A stretch of 64,000 nucleotides of DNA, from contig PNLP01000001.1 in the NCBI GenBank assembly GCA_013823135.1, positions 124,001 to 188,000 on the forward strand, in the 5' to 3' direction. A model generated the notes under the pieces. The model made no database searches and had not been told where the DNA came from. It saw only the letters and a list, made by a program, of their open reading frames with translations. This document shows, piece after piece, positions 35,218 through 43,978 of this stretch. A program made the translations under genes and the position numbers. Each line of letters opens with the position of its first letter. Within the stretch, counting starts at the first letter, position 1. The DNA is from Planctomycetaceae bacterium. Lineage in GTDB: Bacteria; Planctomycetota; Planctomycetia; Gemmatales; Gemmataceae.

Positions 35218-35346
35218 CAACTCATTTTCGCCCAACCTTTTCGCGCGCCGCTCCTTCGATGTGCGCTTTTTCTGTTGCGATCGGGGGGCGGCTCCGCTCT
35301 CCTGAAGCGGCGTCATCTCGGCTCACCCAATCCCAGAGGAATCGCC

Positions 35347-36666
35347 GTGCTCCGCATCATTGCTGCATTCGCTGTTTTTCTAGCTGTCTCCCCTCATTCC
35401 CAGGCCCAAAACCCACGCGACAAGAAAGTTCGCGACGACAAAGTGAAGGTCGAGGCCGACGGGTTCTGGATCTACAACGACGTGCCCAAGGCTATTGAGG
35501 TAGCGAAGGCCGAAAAGAAGCCAATCGTGGTCGTACTCCGTTGCCTGCCCTGCGTGGAGTGCGTGAAACTCGACGACAATCTCGTGGACAAAGACCCCGT
35601 GCTCCGGCCACTGCTGGAGAAGTTCGTTCGCGTGCGAGTTGTCTCCACGAACGGGCTCGACCTGTCGCTATTCCAGTACGACTACGATCAGAGTTTCGCG
35701 GTGTTTTTCTTGAACGCCGATGGCACGGTCTATGGCCGCTTCGGAACCCGTTCGCACCGCACGAACTGGGTGGGCGACGTCTCCCTCGACGGGCTTGCGA
35801 AGGCCATGCAAGGCGCGCTCGAACTGCACGGAGATTACCCGAAGACCAAGGCCACGCTTGCGGCGAAGGTTGGCCCGGCGCCCCTGTTCCCGGTTCCCGA
35901 GAAGTTCCCCGCGCTGAACAAGTACGGGCCGAAGCTGAACTACGAGGGGAACGTGATGCAAAGTTGCATCCACTGCCATCAGGTTGGCGACGCGATCAAG
36001 TCGTTCTACCGCTCCAAAGCGGAACCGATGCCGGAGCAGGTGATCTTCCCGTACCCTCACCCGAAGTCACAAGGGTTGATCCTCGATCCGAAGGAGCGGG
36101 CCACCGTCTCCAAAGTCGAGAAAGACTCACCTGCCGAGGCTGCGGGGTTCAAGCCCGGCGATCAAATCAAGTCGCTCGGGGGCGATCCCTTGCTCTCGAT
36201 TGCCGACGTGCAATGGGTGCTGCACCGGGCGAAGCCCGAGGGCGATGTCCTCAAGGCTGAAGTGCTTCGTGATGGCAAGACAGCGGAGTTGAAACTCGCG
36301 CTCCCCAAGGGCTGGCGGCAGAGAGAAGACATCTCTTGGCGGTCCAGTTCTTGGGGACTACGACGCATGACAACGGGCGGGATGCTCCTGGAGAATATCG
36401 AGGGCGAGTTGCCTGCCGGGGTCGCGAAAGACGGGATGGCTCTTCGTGCGAAACACGTTGGGCAGTTCGGGCCACACGCGGCCGCCAAGACCGCAGGATT
36501 CCTGGTTGGCGACGTGATCGTGGCTTACGACGGGAAGACCGACTTGCTGCGGGAAACGGATCTGTTCGCGTACTCGTTGCGGACCAAGAAAGCTGGCGAG
36601 AATGTGCCTGTCAGCGTGATTCGAGCGGGGAAGAAGTTGGAGTTGATGTTGCCGATGCAGGAGTGA
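35347..36666 (+). CDS. Exported thioredoxin-like protein with CxxCH motif and two PDZ domains
   Basis: A 439-residue periplasmic protein. The GTG start gives the signal peptide VLRIIAAFAVFLAVSPHSQAQ, with AGAGGA 6 bases upstream. A thioredoxin-fold part (about residues 35-165) contains RCLPCVECVK at the active-site position. A haem-binding CIHCH follows near residue 210. Two PDZ domains lie after it: ATVSKVEKDSPAEAAGFKPGD and AAKTAGFLVGDVIVAYDG. The combination suggests a redox or folding sensor in the periplasm, and this is inference. A hairpin follows the stop. The function of the family in planctomycetes is unknown to me. Confidence 0.78.
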   Translation: MLRIIAAFAVFLAVSPHSQAQNPRDKKVRDDKVKVEADGFWIYNDVPKAIEVAKAEKKPIVVVLRCLPCVECVKLDDNLVDKDPVLRPLLEKFVRVRVVSTNGLDLSLFQYDYDQSFAVFFLNADGTVYGRFGTRSHRTNWVGDVSLDGLAKAMQGALELHGDYPKTKATLAAKVGPAPLFPVPEKFPALNKYGPKLNYEGNVMQSCIHCHQVGDAIKSFYRSKAEPMPEQVIFPYPHPKSQGLILDPKERATVSKVEKDSPAEAAGFKPGDQIKSLGGDPLLSIADVQWVLHRAKPEGDVLKAEVLRDGKTAELKLALPKGWRQREDISWRSSSWGLRRMTTGGMLLENIEGELPAGVAKDGMALRAKHVGQFGPHAAAKTAGFLVGDVIVAYDGKTDLLRETDLFAYSLRTKKAGENVPVSVIRAGKKLELMLPMQE

Positions 36667-36675
36667 GTAGGTTTC

Positions 36676-36699
36676 GCGGCCGCCCCACTGGGCGGCCGC
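36676..36699. terminator. 10-bp GC hairpin between convergent genes
   Basis: GCGGCCGCCC and GGGCGGCCGC pair around CACT. The hairpin sits 9 bases after the PDZ-protein stop and 15 bases past the stop of the convergent phosphoesterase gene. No strong U-run follows on either strand. Confidence 0.45.
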
Positions 36700-36714
36700 T
36701 GACTTCACCGGTTG

Positions 36715-37995
36715 TTACTTCGTGAGCAACAGCAAAGGCACGTCGTTTGTGCCGTCCTTGATCGTGACCTTGAGGGGCGTCGTCCCTGGGGTTGCGTACT
36801 GCTCAGGCAACACGTTCTTTGCGGCTCCCCCGTCCGTAGGCTTCTGAAGTTTCCGAACGCTGACGACGTATTCACCCGCAGGGGCGCCGTCGAATTTCCC
36901 ATACGTCGTCACCTGGAAACGGCCGAGTTCGTCGGTCCGCCCATCGCAGATCGTGCTGAACTTCTTGGTCTCGGCGTTCAGTGTGTGGAATGTGACAGTT
37001 GCCAGTGCGACGGGTTCGCCGTCGAGTTTCAGCGTCCCCGCAACCGGATGCGTGACCTTCTTTTTGACCGGATAGCCCTTCTCTTCGGAATCGGCCACCT
37101 TCAGGTCGGATGGCAAGATCCCTTCGAGCATGACATTGGCGATGAGCGGGGCGTCCTTCTTCATCGTCACCCACGCGACATGGTCGAACTCGCCGTAGTC
37201 CACGCCACGCATCCGGCTGCCGCCGCCCGTGGTCGCAAGTTGGTAATACTTCATCCCGTTGCGGTCGTAGACTTGATAGCGGTGAACGTGACCGCAGAAC
37301 ACCGTGTAATTTCGGCCGGCGAGCGACTTCTCAACCGAAGCCCAACCGTTCTTGTCCAGGTCCTTCTCGTTCCAGATGGGTTGGTGGAGGAAGACGAAGG
37401 TCCACCGCGAATCCCTGTTAGCCTCGATTGTTTTGGCAACCCACGCCTGCTGTTCAGGGTCAATCGTGTTCATCCCGTCCGGCGGGTTCTCGCTGTTCAG
37501 GCACAGGAACAGGGCGTTCTTGTAGGTAAAGTGGTAGTACCGTTTGCCGTACCGTTCGCCCCACTTGGCAAACAGGGTCTTGTTTGCAAGGTCGTGGTTG
37601 CCGGGGACGTAGAAGAACGGCATCTCGAATCGCTTCACGTAGCCATCGAACTCGTCCCACTGCTCCTTGATCAGGTCTTCCTTCGCGGTGTAGCCCTCGA
37701 TCAAGTCGCCAACGGACATGACGAACTGCGGTTGCAGTAGGTTGACCTGTGAGACGGCGCGCGAGAAGACCTTCTCGCGGTGGCCGCCCGTGCGGTCCGA
37801 GACGACCGCGAACTGGAACTGGTCGGGGTCGTTGTTGATCTTGAGCGACGTCCAGGGGTTCTTCTCCCCGGCTTCGATCTTGATGACGTTGGAGTTGGCT
37901 GGTGCTTCGTTCCTGGCCGTGGATTCCGACCGGGACATGGCAATCACCCCGGCCAGTGCTCCCGCGGTGGCGATCCCGACGACGAATTGTTTCAT
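36715..37995 (-). CDS. Exported calcineurin-like metallophosphoesterase
   Basis: A 426-residue protein with an N-terminal signal segment (MKQFVVGIATAGALAGVIA). The two-metal phosphoesterase core shows SDRTGG, GDLIEG, GNHDL, LHQPI and GHVHRY, giving the Asp, Asn and His ligands; the first motif lacks the usual DxH His, as in a known subfamily. A C-terminal domain of about 80 residues (VAGTLKLDGEPVALATVTFH) looks like a transthyretin-like or carboxypeptidase-regulatory beta-sandwich. The substrate is unknown. The ATG at 37995 matches the signal peptide; in-frame codons further upstream are not coding-like. It is divergent from the small membrane protein at 38187. Confidence 0.85.
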   Translation of the reverse strand: MKQFVVGIATAGALAGVIAMSRSESTARNEAPANSNVIKIEAGEKNPWTSLKINNDPDQFQFAVVSDRTGGHREKVFSRAVSQVNLLQPQFVMSVGDLIEGYTAKEDLIKEQWDEFDGYVKRFEMPFFYVPGNHDLANKTLFAKWGERYGKRYYHFTYKNALFLCLNSENPPDGMNTIDPEQQAWVAKTIEANRDSRWTFVFLHQPIWNEKDLDKNGWASVEKSLAGRNYTVFCGHVHRYQVYDRNGMKYYQLATTGGGSRMRGVDYGEFDHVAWVTMKKDAPLIANVMLEGILPSDLKVADSEEKGYPVKKKVTHPVAGTLKLDGEPVALATVTFHTLNAETKKFSTICDGRTDELGRFQVTTYGKFDGAPAGEYVVSVRKLQKPTDGGAAKNVLPEQYATPGTTPLKVTIKDGTNDVPLLLLTK

Positions 37996-38186
37996 GGCAG
38001 CGCTCTGAGAGGATGAGGGCGGGTGGCAGTGCCCGCTGTGTTCAGAGCATACCCGTGGCCTTGCGATAAAGGCAACGCAGCACTTCGGGTTCACGCAAGT
38101 TTCACGGAATGATAACGCCAGACTGTTTCCGGTTCTCCAGTGGGAGACCCTCGGGATATGATGTGAGAAACAGGCGGAGGACGACG

Positions 38187-38513
38187 ATGTCGGTCCACAC
38201 AATGCGACTGGTGCTCGGTGTGATGTTTCTGATTCTGGCGGGTGTGATTCTGACCCGTGACTGGTTCATGCCGGGGTTGGGAGCAGGTTTCGACCCCTTG
38301 CGGTTGAGTCTGGGTGGGGTGCTCGCACTCGTGTTCGGTTGCTTAAATATGGCGAAGTGGTATGTGGTGTGGTCGTACCGGCATGAAATGGCGACGCCAG
38401 TTCGCACACCGTTTCAGGCCGACCCGTCGCTTGTGAAGCCGGAACCACCTAACCCGGAACTCGACTTCACGCGGCAACCAGACGAATCCGTAAACAACGG
38501 CGAACCCAGGTGA
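38187..38513 (+). CDS. Small two-helix membrane protein
   Basis: A 108-residue protein with two predicted membrane helices, about residues 6-24 (MRLVLGVMFLILAGVILTR) and 38-60 (LSLGGVLALVFGCLNMAKWYV). A soluble Pro-rich tail follows (EPPNPELDFTRQPDES). GGAGG lies 6 bases before the ATG. It ends 6 bases from the convergent receiver gene. No family is recognised; the two-helix plus acidic tail plan is common in small planctomycete membrane proteins. Confidence 0.7.
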   Translation: MSVHTMRLVLGVMFLILAGVILTRDWFMPGLGAGFDPLRLSLGGVLALVFGCLNMAKWYVVWSYRHEMATPVRTPFQADPSLVKPEPPNPELDFTRQPDESVNNGEPR

Positions 38514-38519
38514 TAGTGG

Positions 38520-38954
38520 TCAATCGCTGGCCTTGGGCGTTTCCGGCTTGGCGGCATCGGGTTTCGGAGCAGCCTTCCCGGCGGCAGCGGTCGCGAATGC
38601 ACGGGTGACCGTCTCGAGGAGTCGCTCCATCGCGAATGGCTTCCGGATGTAATCCACAACGCCCAGCCACTCAGCGTAAGCCTTGTGCCGGCTTCCCTCG
38701 TTGGCGGTGATCATGATGATCGGTGGGGCGTCGGCCTTGTCGCGGAAGTGTTCGAGTAGCGGGTAGCCACCCATCCGCGGCATCATCATGTCGAGAATGA
38801 CGAGGTCGGGTTGCTGGTTGTAGATGGCTTGCTTGCCCTGATGCCCGTCGTGGGCCTGGATCACCTTGTAGCCTTGGCGTTCCAGCACGGCACGCACGCC
38901 TTCGACCAGTTCACGGTCGTCGTCAACCACCAGAATCAGTTTCTGCTCGGCCAT
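38520..38954 (-). CDS. Single-domain response regulator
   Basis: A 144-residue receiver protein with the acidic pair in VVDDDREL (D11, D12), phospho-acceptor near D55 in VILDMMMP, and Lys in YIRKPF. After the receiver there is only a ~25-residue Ala/Pro/Lys tail with no DNA-binding or enzymatic domain. It may act as a CheY-like or phosphorelay intermediate. No histidine kinase is adjacent; the Wsp-like CheA lies 27 kb away and a link is speculative. The stop is 6 bases from the convergent gene. Confidence 0.93.
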   Translation of the reverse strand: MAEQKLILVVDDDRELVEGVRAVLERQGYKVIQAHDGHQGKQAIYNQQPDLVILDMMMPRMGGYPLLEHFRDKADAPPIIMITANEGSRHKAYAEWLGVVDYIRKPFAMERLLETVTRAFATAAAGKAAPKPDAAKPETPKASD

Positions 38955-39061
38955 GCTCGGCCCCTTTGGGAGTTCCTTTCCTTCAACGATATCACTGCCC
39001 CGCCCAAGTCACAAGGAGCGCGGGGGAACAGGCATCGGAAAAAGCGGCGTGGATTGGTGCG

Positions 39062-39091
39062 TTGACGGTTATGCGGAGGAGCGTGTACAGT
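39062..39091 (+). promoter_or_regulatory. Candidate promoter for the toxin-antitoxin-like pair
   Basis: TTGACG and TACAGT are 18 bases apart, about 40 bases before the ATG at 39131. This is one of the better sigma-70-like pairs in the window. The call is by eye. Confidence 0.4.
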
Positions 39092-39130
39092 GGCTACTGG
39101 TGAACCCTTCGTTCTCCGGGAGGTCATCAG

Positions 39131-39490
39131 ATGAGTCTGGAATCGTGGGATAAGTTCCTCGCACAACTCAGCGGGACGGCAGGGAACATGCCCGTCTCAC
39201 CGGAACTCGATTCACTCTGCCGCGCCGTCGCCTTCGCGTTGAAGGAACACCCTTCTGAGCAAGGGGCGAACGAGACCCTGCCCGCGATCTATTTGCGAAT
39301 CGCGAGCCATCTACGGGGTCTCACTTCAGGCCCACCACAATCCATCGTGCCGCCAGAAGTGATCGAAGCGGCTCGGAAATCGTTCAATGAAGCTGAGGTT
39401 GTTGCTGAACTGCGACAGATTCGCGAAACGGGCGGGTTGACGTTCGAGGAACTCATCGCGGGACTCGAATCCACCTTATCTCATGAATGA
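39131..39490 (+). CDS. Hypothetical protein, antitoxin-like position
   Basis: A 119-residue soluble protein with helical, acidic sequence; the C-terminal part (EVVAELRQIRETGGLTFEEL) is typical of short antitoxin or partner proteins. GGGAGG lies 7 bases before the ATG. Its end overlaps the next gene by 8 bases, a layout usual for type II toxin-antitoxin pairs in which the antitoxin comes first. No recognised DNA-binding fold is visible, so the assignment is only by arrangement. Confidence 0.6.
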   Translation: MSLESWDKFLAQLSGTAGNMPVSPELDSLCRAVAFALKEHPSEQGANETLPAIYLRIASHLRGLTSGPPQSIVPPEVIEAARKSFNEAEVVAELRQIRETGGLTFEELIAGLESTLSHE

Positions 39491-39785
39491 GCAACCGATT
39501 CCGTATCGCGTTTCGTATTCGCAACGAGTTCGGGAAGAACTTGTGGCTCTCGTAAATCGCGTGGGACCATTTCGGGTTCAACTCCTCGCGGCTTTGCGGG
39601 AGATTGATCATCGGCTTCGAATCTATCCGCAATTCGGGCAACCACTCTTCAAACTGATGATCGAGCCAGTTGAAGTTTGGATCGGTGTCGTGGCTCCGCT
39701 CGTTGTCGAGTACGTTCTCGATGAGGAGACGCGGACAGTGAACGTCCTCAAACCGTTTCGAGTTTTGCCTGGCTTCGGATTGTGA
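39483..39785 (+). CDS. RelE/ParE-like small protein
   Basis: A 100-residue basic protein. The order of elements resembles the RelE/ParE toxin fold: an N-terminal strand (YRVSYSQRVREELVALV), helices with FRVQLLAALREIDHRLRIYPQFGQPL, and C-terminal strands (VWIGVVAPLVVEYVLDEETRTVNVLK). ParE-type toxins often have the R(I/L)xxxPxxG stretch seen here. The 8-base overlap with the preceding gene supports a paired unit. No catalytic residues can be assigned, so toxicity is untested inference. A WD40-protein gene starts 100 bases after the stop. Confidence 0.55.
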   Translation: MNEQPIPYRVSYSQRVREELVALVNRVGPFRVQLLAALREIDHRLRIYPQFGQPLFKLMIEPVEVWIGVVAPLVVEYVLDEETRTVNVLKPFRVLPGFGL

Positions 39786-39885
39786 AGCAACAGCTTCTGC
39801 TGGCCACTTGTTAGTTTCCCTCGTCTCGCTCGTCACGTTATACTCAGACATATCGCCGCTTTGTGACCTGCACCGGGGCTTGCCA

Positions 39886-42800
39886 ATGCTGATTGTGGTT
39901 CGCGCAATGGTTCTGTTCGCGCTCGTCGTCGGGATCGCCGTTCCACTCGATGCAGCGAAGTCGGAGGCACCCGATGTAAAGGAGTTGCAGAAGAAGTTCC
40001 TCGATGAACGCGAACAGGCTGTGAAGGCCAAATTCCCCGCCGACAGTCTTGCACGAGCCGACGACCTCGTGAAGCGAGCCGAGGCTGCGATCAAGGCCAA
40101 CAACACCAAGGCCGCCACGCGATACCTTCGCGATGCCCGCTGGCAACTCCCGTACCTCCCCGTTGGCCTGCCCGAGAACGTTAGCCGCGTGCTGGGTGAA
40201 TCCCGGATGCGGCACGCCGATCGCGTGAACTCCCTGGCGTACAACGCCGACGGCACCCGGCTGGCCTCCTGTTCCAAGGACGGCACGGTGAAGATCTGGG
40301 ATCTCGGCAATGGTCGCGAAATCGTCACTTATCGCGGCCACGTCGATCAACCCGACGACCCCACCAAGGGCGGCACGGCGGGCGGCACCAACGTGCTGGG
40401 CGTCACCGATGTGGCGTTCCACCCAACGGACCCCAAACTTGTCGCTTCGGCCTGCGGCAACCAGGTTCACGTCTGGAACCCCGACGAAAGCAAGCCCGGC
40501 AAGACGCTGGTGAACCTCGGGAAGACCGACAAGCCAATCAAGACCATCGCCTTCAGCCCAGACGGGAGGAACCTCGCGGTCGGGGCCGACGACGGCATCC
40601 TTCGCGTGTACGAGGCGGACAACGGCAAGGCGACATACACCAGCCCGACCCGCAACGCACGGATCGAGAAGCTCGCCTACAGTCCGAACGGCAAGATGAT
40701 TGTCGTGGGCGACAGCAACACGTTCGCGGCTGTGTACGCTCCGGGGACTCCGAACCCGCTGGCGATGACGGCACAGGCCGTGAACAACGGCGAGGTGATG
40801 GGTGTTGCCTTCGCGCCGGACAACTCGGGGGTCTTCTCCTGCGGCCGCGACGGCACGGCACGCCTCACCGCTGGCCCGAAGCCCGATGGCACCGCGGCGG
40901 GGAATACCAGCACCCGGCTTCGCGAATACACCGGCCACACCGGTGCAGTGACGACATTGGCAGTTGTTCCGGACGGCTCGCTGCTCGTCACTGGCGGCGA
41001 AGACAAAACCGTTCGCGTCTGGGAAATCGGTTCGGGGAAGCAACTCCGCTCGCTTCAGGGGCACCTCGGTCGCGTCACAGCCAGCGCGAGCCGAGCCGAT
41101 GGGAAGCAGATCGCGTCCGGTTCCGAGGACGGTGCGATCCGTATGTGGGATCTGAACGCCGACGACGATCACCGGGCGCTTTCTGAAGCTGCGGATTCCC
41201 TGTGGGCGGTGGCGTTCAGTCCTGATGGAAAGCACGTTGCGGCAGCGGGTGCCGACAAAACCATTCGCGTTTACAACCCCGAGACGGGCAAGCTCGAAGC
41301 GACGCTGACCGGCGCGAAGTCGCCCATCACGTCGCTGGCGTTCCTCCCGGATTCCAACCGACTTGTCGCCGGTGGCGGGGATCAGGTTGTGGTGATCTGG
41401 GACGTCGCGAAGGAGAAGGCCGTCAAGGAACTGCCGGGGCACCAGTCCGCGGTGCTCTCCGTCGCCGTGTCAGAGGATGGCAAGTTGGTCGTCTCCGGGT
41501 CGGCCGACAAGTCGGTCCGGGGGTTCGACCCCGAGAGCGGTAAGCCTACATGGACCTGGAACGGTCGATCGGCTGTGTGTGCGGTAGCGATTCGCAAGGG
41601 GAACAAGTACGTCGCGGTGGGCCTTGCCGATGGCTCGCTCGTCGTGCTGGATGTCACAGCGGCCACGCCCAAAGAAGTGTTCTCGCAGTCGGGGCACGTT
41701 GCAGGCATCGGCTCGGCCGTGTTCAGTGCGGATGGCAACCGCCTCGCAACGGTGGGCGGCGACGGTGCCTTGCGGGTGTGGACCGTTCTGGAGAACGGCG
41801 CGCTCACCTCGCTCGTGAAGTTCGACGGAAGCGCGAAACCGGGCGGCGTGCTTTCGCCGCTCACGGGAGTCGCGTTCGCTCCCGACGGCCGGTACGTAGC
41901 AGCTGTCGGAGCGGATTCCGTCGTCCGCGTGTGGGACATCCAAACCAAGAGCGAGGTTCGCGGACTCCGGGGGCACACCGACTGGGTTACCTCCGTGGCG
42001 TTCAGCCCGGATGGTCGCTACCTCGCCTCGGTGGGGGTCGAGAAGGACAAGGTACTTCGGATCTTCGAACTGCCGCCTCTGGAAGTCAGTGGCGGCGGGG
42101 GGCACGTCCAGGGCGTGAATGCCATTGCCGTCAGCCCCAACGGGAAGTTCGCCGCCACCGCCGGGACCGATCAGACCATCAAGGTGTGGGACCTCGCGAC
42201 CGGGAAGGAAGTCGGCACTCTCGTCGGCAACGCCGACACGCCCTTTAGCATCGCCTTCCTCGGGAACTATGCGCTGGTGATGGGCGGGAGCCTCCCGACC
42301 CGCGACACCGGCCGCTTGCACTTCTGGAACACCAATCCCGGCCGGCTCACGAAGTCCGTGCCGACGGGTGAAGTCTACACCGTCGTCGCGAGCAAGGATG
42401 GGTCGCGGGTGGCCGCGTGGGCCAGCCGCCCCGCGGTCGGCGACGCAGTCAAGAACAACACCTACGAACTGTACGATGCCAAGGGGAACGCGATCCCGAA
42501 CACGACCATCTCGGACAAGGGTCGCAACGTCCGCGCTGCGACGTTCTCGGCTGATCTGAGCTGGGCAATTTCCGGCGACGATTCCGGTGGTATCCGCATC
42601 TGGGATCTCACCAAGAAGGAACCGGTCGGAGCGAATTGGCCGCTATTCGCGAACTCGGTGCAGGACCTCGGGATCACCCCCGACCAGAAACTGCTGGTCG
42701 CGGTGGACGACAAGGGTGAGGTGAAGGTGGCTGGCGTCGAGAAGCGCGAAGTGCTCGGCACCATTCCTGCCAACAAGGGCGGCGTTCGCACGCTGCTTGT

Positions 42801-43008
42801 GTCGCCGACGGGAGCGAACTTCATCACCGTGAGCAACGACCGCGAGATCAAGGCGTGGTCACTGGCTGCGGGCGACCTGAAGCAACCCAAACCGATCCGA
42901 ACGTGGAGCTTCCCCGTGGGCGTCAATGCTCTGGCATATACGCCCGACGGCAAGCAAGTGGTGACCGCCAACGCCGACGGCACCGCTTACGTGCTCGAAC
43001 TGCCGTGA
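39886..43008 (+). CDS. Secreted WD40 beta-propeller protein
   Basis: A 1,040-residue protein with an N-terminal signal (MLIVVRAMVLFALVVGIAVP), a short coiled-coil or helical part (about residues 25-85), then repeats ending in WD-like motifs. I can see at least eleven: TVKIWDL, QVHVWNP, TVRVWEI, AIRMWDL, TIRVYNP, VVIWDV, ALRVWTV, VVRVWDI, TIKVWDL, GIRIWDL and EIKAWSL. This fits two propellers in tandem. It is most likely a binding scaffold in the periplasm or at the surface; partners are unknown. Such proteins are frequent in Gemmata relatives. The ATG is chosen because it opens the signal peptide. Confidence 0.9.
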   Translation: MLIVVRAMVLFALVVGIAVPLDAAKSEAPDVKELQKKFLDEREQAVKAKFPADSLARADDLVKRAEAAIKANNTKAATRYLRDARWQLPYLPVGLPENVSRVLGESRMRHADRVNSLAYNADGTRLASCSKDGTVKIWDLGNGREIVTYRGHVDQPDDPTKGGTAGGTNVLGVTDVAFHPTDPKLVASACGNQVHVWNPDESKPGKTLVNLGKTDKPIKTIAFSPDGRNLAVGADDGILRVYEADNGKATYTSPTRNARIEKLAYSPNGKMIVVGDSNTFAAVYAPGTPNPLAMTAQAVNNGEVMGVAFAPDNSGVFSCGRDGTARLTAGPKPDGTAAGNTSTRLREYTGHTGAVTTLAVVPDGSLLVTGGEDKTVRVWEIGSGKQLRSLQGHLGRVTASASRADGKQIASGSEDGAIRMWDLNADDDHRALSEAADSLWAVAFSPDGKHVAAAGADKTIRVYNPETGKLEATLTGAKSPITSLAFLPDSNRLVAGGGDQVVVIWDVAKEKAVKELPGHQSAVLSVAVSEDGKLVVSGSADKSVRGFDPESGKPTWTWNGRSAVCAVAIRKGNKYVAVGLADGSLVVLDVTAATPKEVFSQSGHVAGIGSAVFSADGNRLATVGGDGALRVWTVLENGALTSLVKFDGSAKPGGVLSPLTGVAFAPDGRYVAAVGADSVVRVWDIQTKSEVRGLRGHTDWVTSVAFSPDGRYLASVGVEKDKVLRIFELPPLEVSGGGGHVQGVNAIAVSPNGKFAATAGTDQTIKVWDLATGKEVGTLVGNADTPFSIAFLGNYALVMGGSLPTRDTGRLHFWNTNPGRLTKSVPTGEVYTVVASKDGSRVAAWASRPAVGDAVKNNTYELYDAKGNAIPNTTISDKGRNVRAATFSADLSWAISGDDSGGIRIWDLTKKEPVGANWPLFANSVQDLGITPDQKLLVAVDDKGEVKVAGVEKREVLGTIPANKGGVRTLLVSPTGANFITVSNDREIKAWSLAAGDLKQPKPIRTWSFPVGVNALAYTPDGKQVVTANADGTAYVLELP

Positions 43009-43056
43009 GTCAGTTGAGGGGACGGTGAGTGAAACGAGCCGTTCCCTTCTCCGAGG

Positions 43057-43857
43057 CTAAAGGATCTTTTGATCGATCATGATCGTGTTCGCGAATGTAG
43101 ACCCACGGGCGACATACCCTTTCTCGACAAGGAACTTGACCGCCTCGAGTTTTTGACCGTTAGTACCTGCGACAACTGTTTCGATACAGATGGTTTTGGG
43201 CCGATACTTTTCAAAGTTCAGCGACTGGAGAATCGGCAACTCGAACCCCTCCACGTCGAGTGAAACAAAATCTGGTGCGACACCACCAAAGTGTTCTGTG
43301 AACACATCGTTGACGTTCACCAGTGGGATCTTGATGACCTCCTGGACCTTGATCCTCCCACCGGTTGACTGCGGATAGGCGTCGGCCGTTTCCTTGTCAA
43401 AGGTGTTCCAACTCGGTTCGTTCGTGCGGTAAAAATCGGCCTCTTTTTGATTTGTCACCCCGATACCCACACCGAGGACCGTATCGCGTGGACGCTTGGC
43501 CCGCAAACGGGGCGTCATTTCTGGATTTGGCTCGACCAGTACCCCGCGTGCTCCCGTGGTGTAGAACAAGTACGTGTTGTTAATGTGGACTGGGTCAGCG
43601 GCTCCGATGTCGATGTAGGTTCGAAGAGGAAGTTTCAGGTAATCGAACATCATGCCCACGATAAGATCTTCTCCAGCTTGTGCATAGGAGTGGGCTGGTT
43701 TGTCATCGTTCTTGTTCGCAGTCAACGCTGCGGCAGCCCAGTGTCCAGATTGGAGAATACACCCACCAGCCACCGCGCCCGCCAGGAACTGACGCTTGGA
43801 GAACTTGGCTGGTTGATCGTTCAGGGGTGCGCCGGGTGTCGGCGTTGGTGTTGACAT
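43057..43857 (-). CDS. FkbM-family methyltransferase-like protein with export signal
   Basis: A 266-residue protein with a methyltransferase fold of the FkbM type: YIDIGAADPVHINNTYLF, GVLVEPNPEM, PDFVSLDVEGFELPIL and ICIETV. Methylation of a sugar or similar hydroxyl group is the family role. Oddly, residues 20-45 look like an export signal: SKRQFLAG resembles a twin-arginine motif with K-R, followed by a hydrophobic stretch with a lipobox-like AGGC. If real, the domain is exported, where SAM would be scarce. It is convergent with the WD40 gene, with no partner gene beside it. Confidence 0.78.
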   Translation of the reverse strand: MSTPTPTPGAPLNDQPAKFSKRQFLAGAVAGGCILQSGHWAAAALTANKNDDKPAHSYAQAGEDLIVGMMFDYLKLPLRTYIDIGAADPVHINNTYLFYTTGARGVLVEPNPEMTPRLRAKRPRDTVLGVGIGVTNQKEADFYRTNEPSWNTFDKETADAYPQSTGGRIKVQEVIKIPLVNVNDVFTEHFGGVAPDFVSLDVEGFELPILQSLNFEKYRPKTICIETVVAGTNGQKLEAVKFLVEKGYVARGSTFANTIMIDQKIL

Positions 43858-43978
43858 AGCAGCACTCGAAGATGAATTGACTTGGAGAGTCCCGTCCAAT
43901 CCTAGAACAAGAATCAAGGATTCGGGTGCTGCTACCCTAGTTTCAGGGTTGAATGCCCTTGTGCGGCAACGGGAGTGA

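Noticed and set aside
43008..43057. Possible terminator between the WD40 and FkbM genes
   Set aside because: The inverted repeat is imperfect with a bulge, and no U-run follows.
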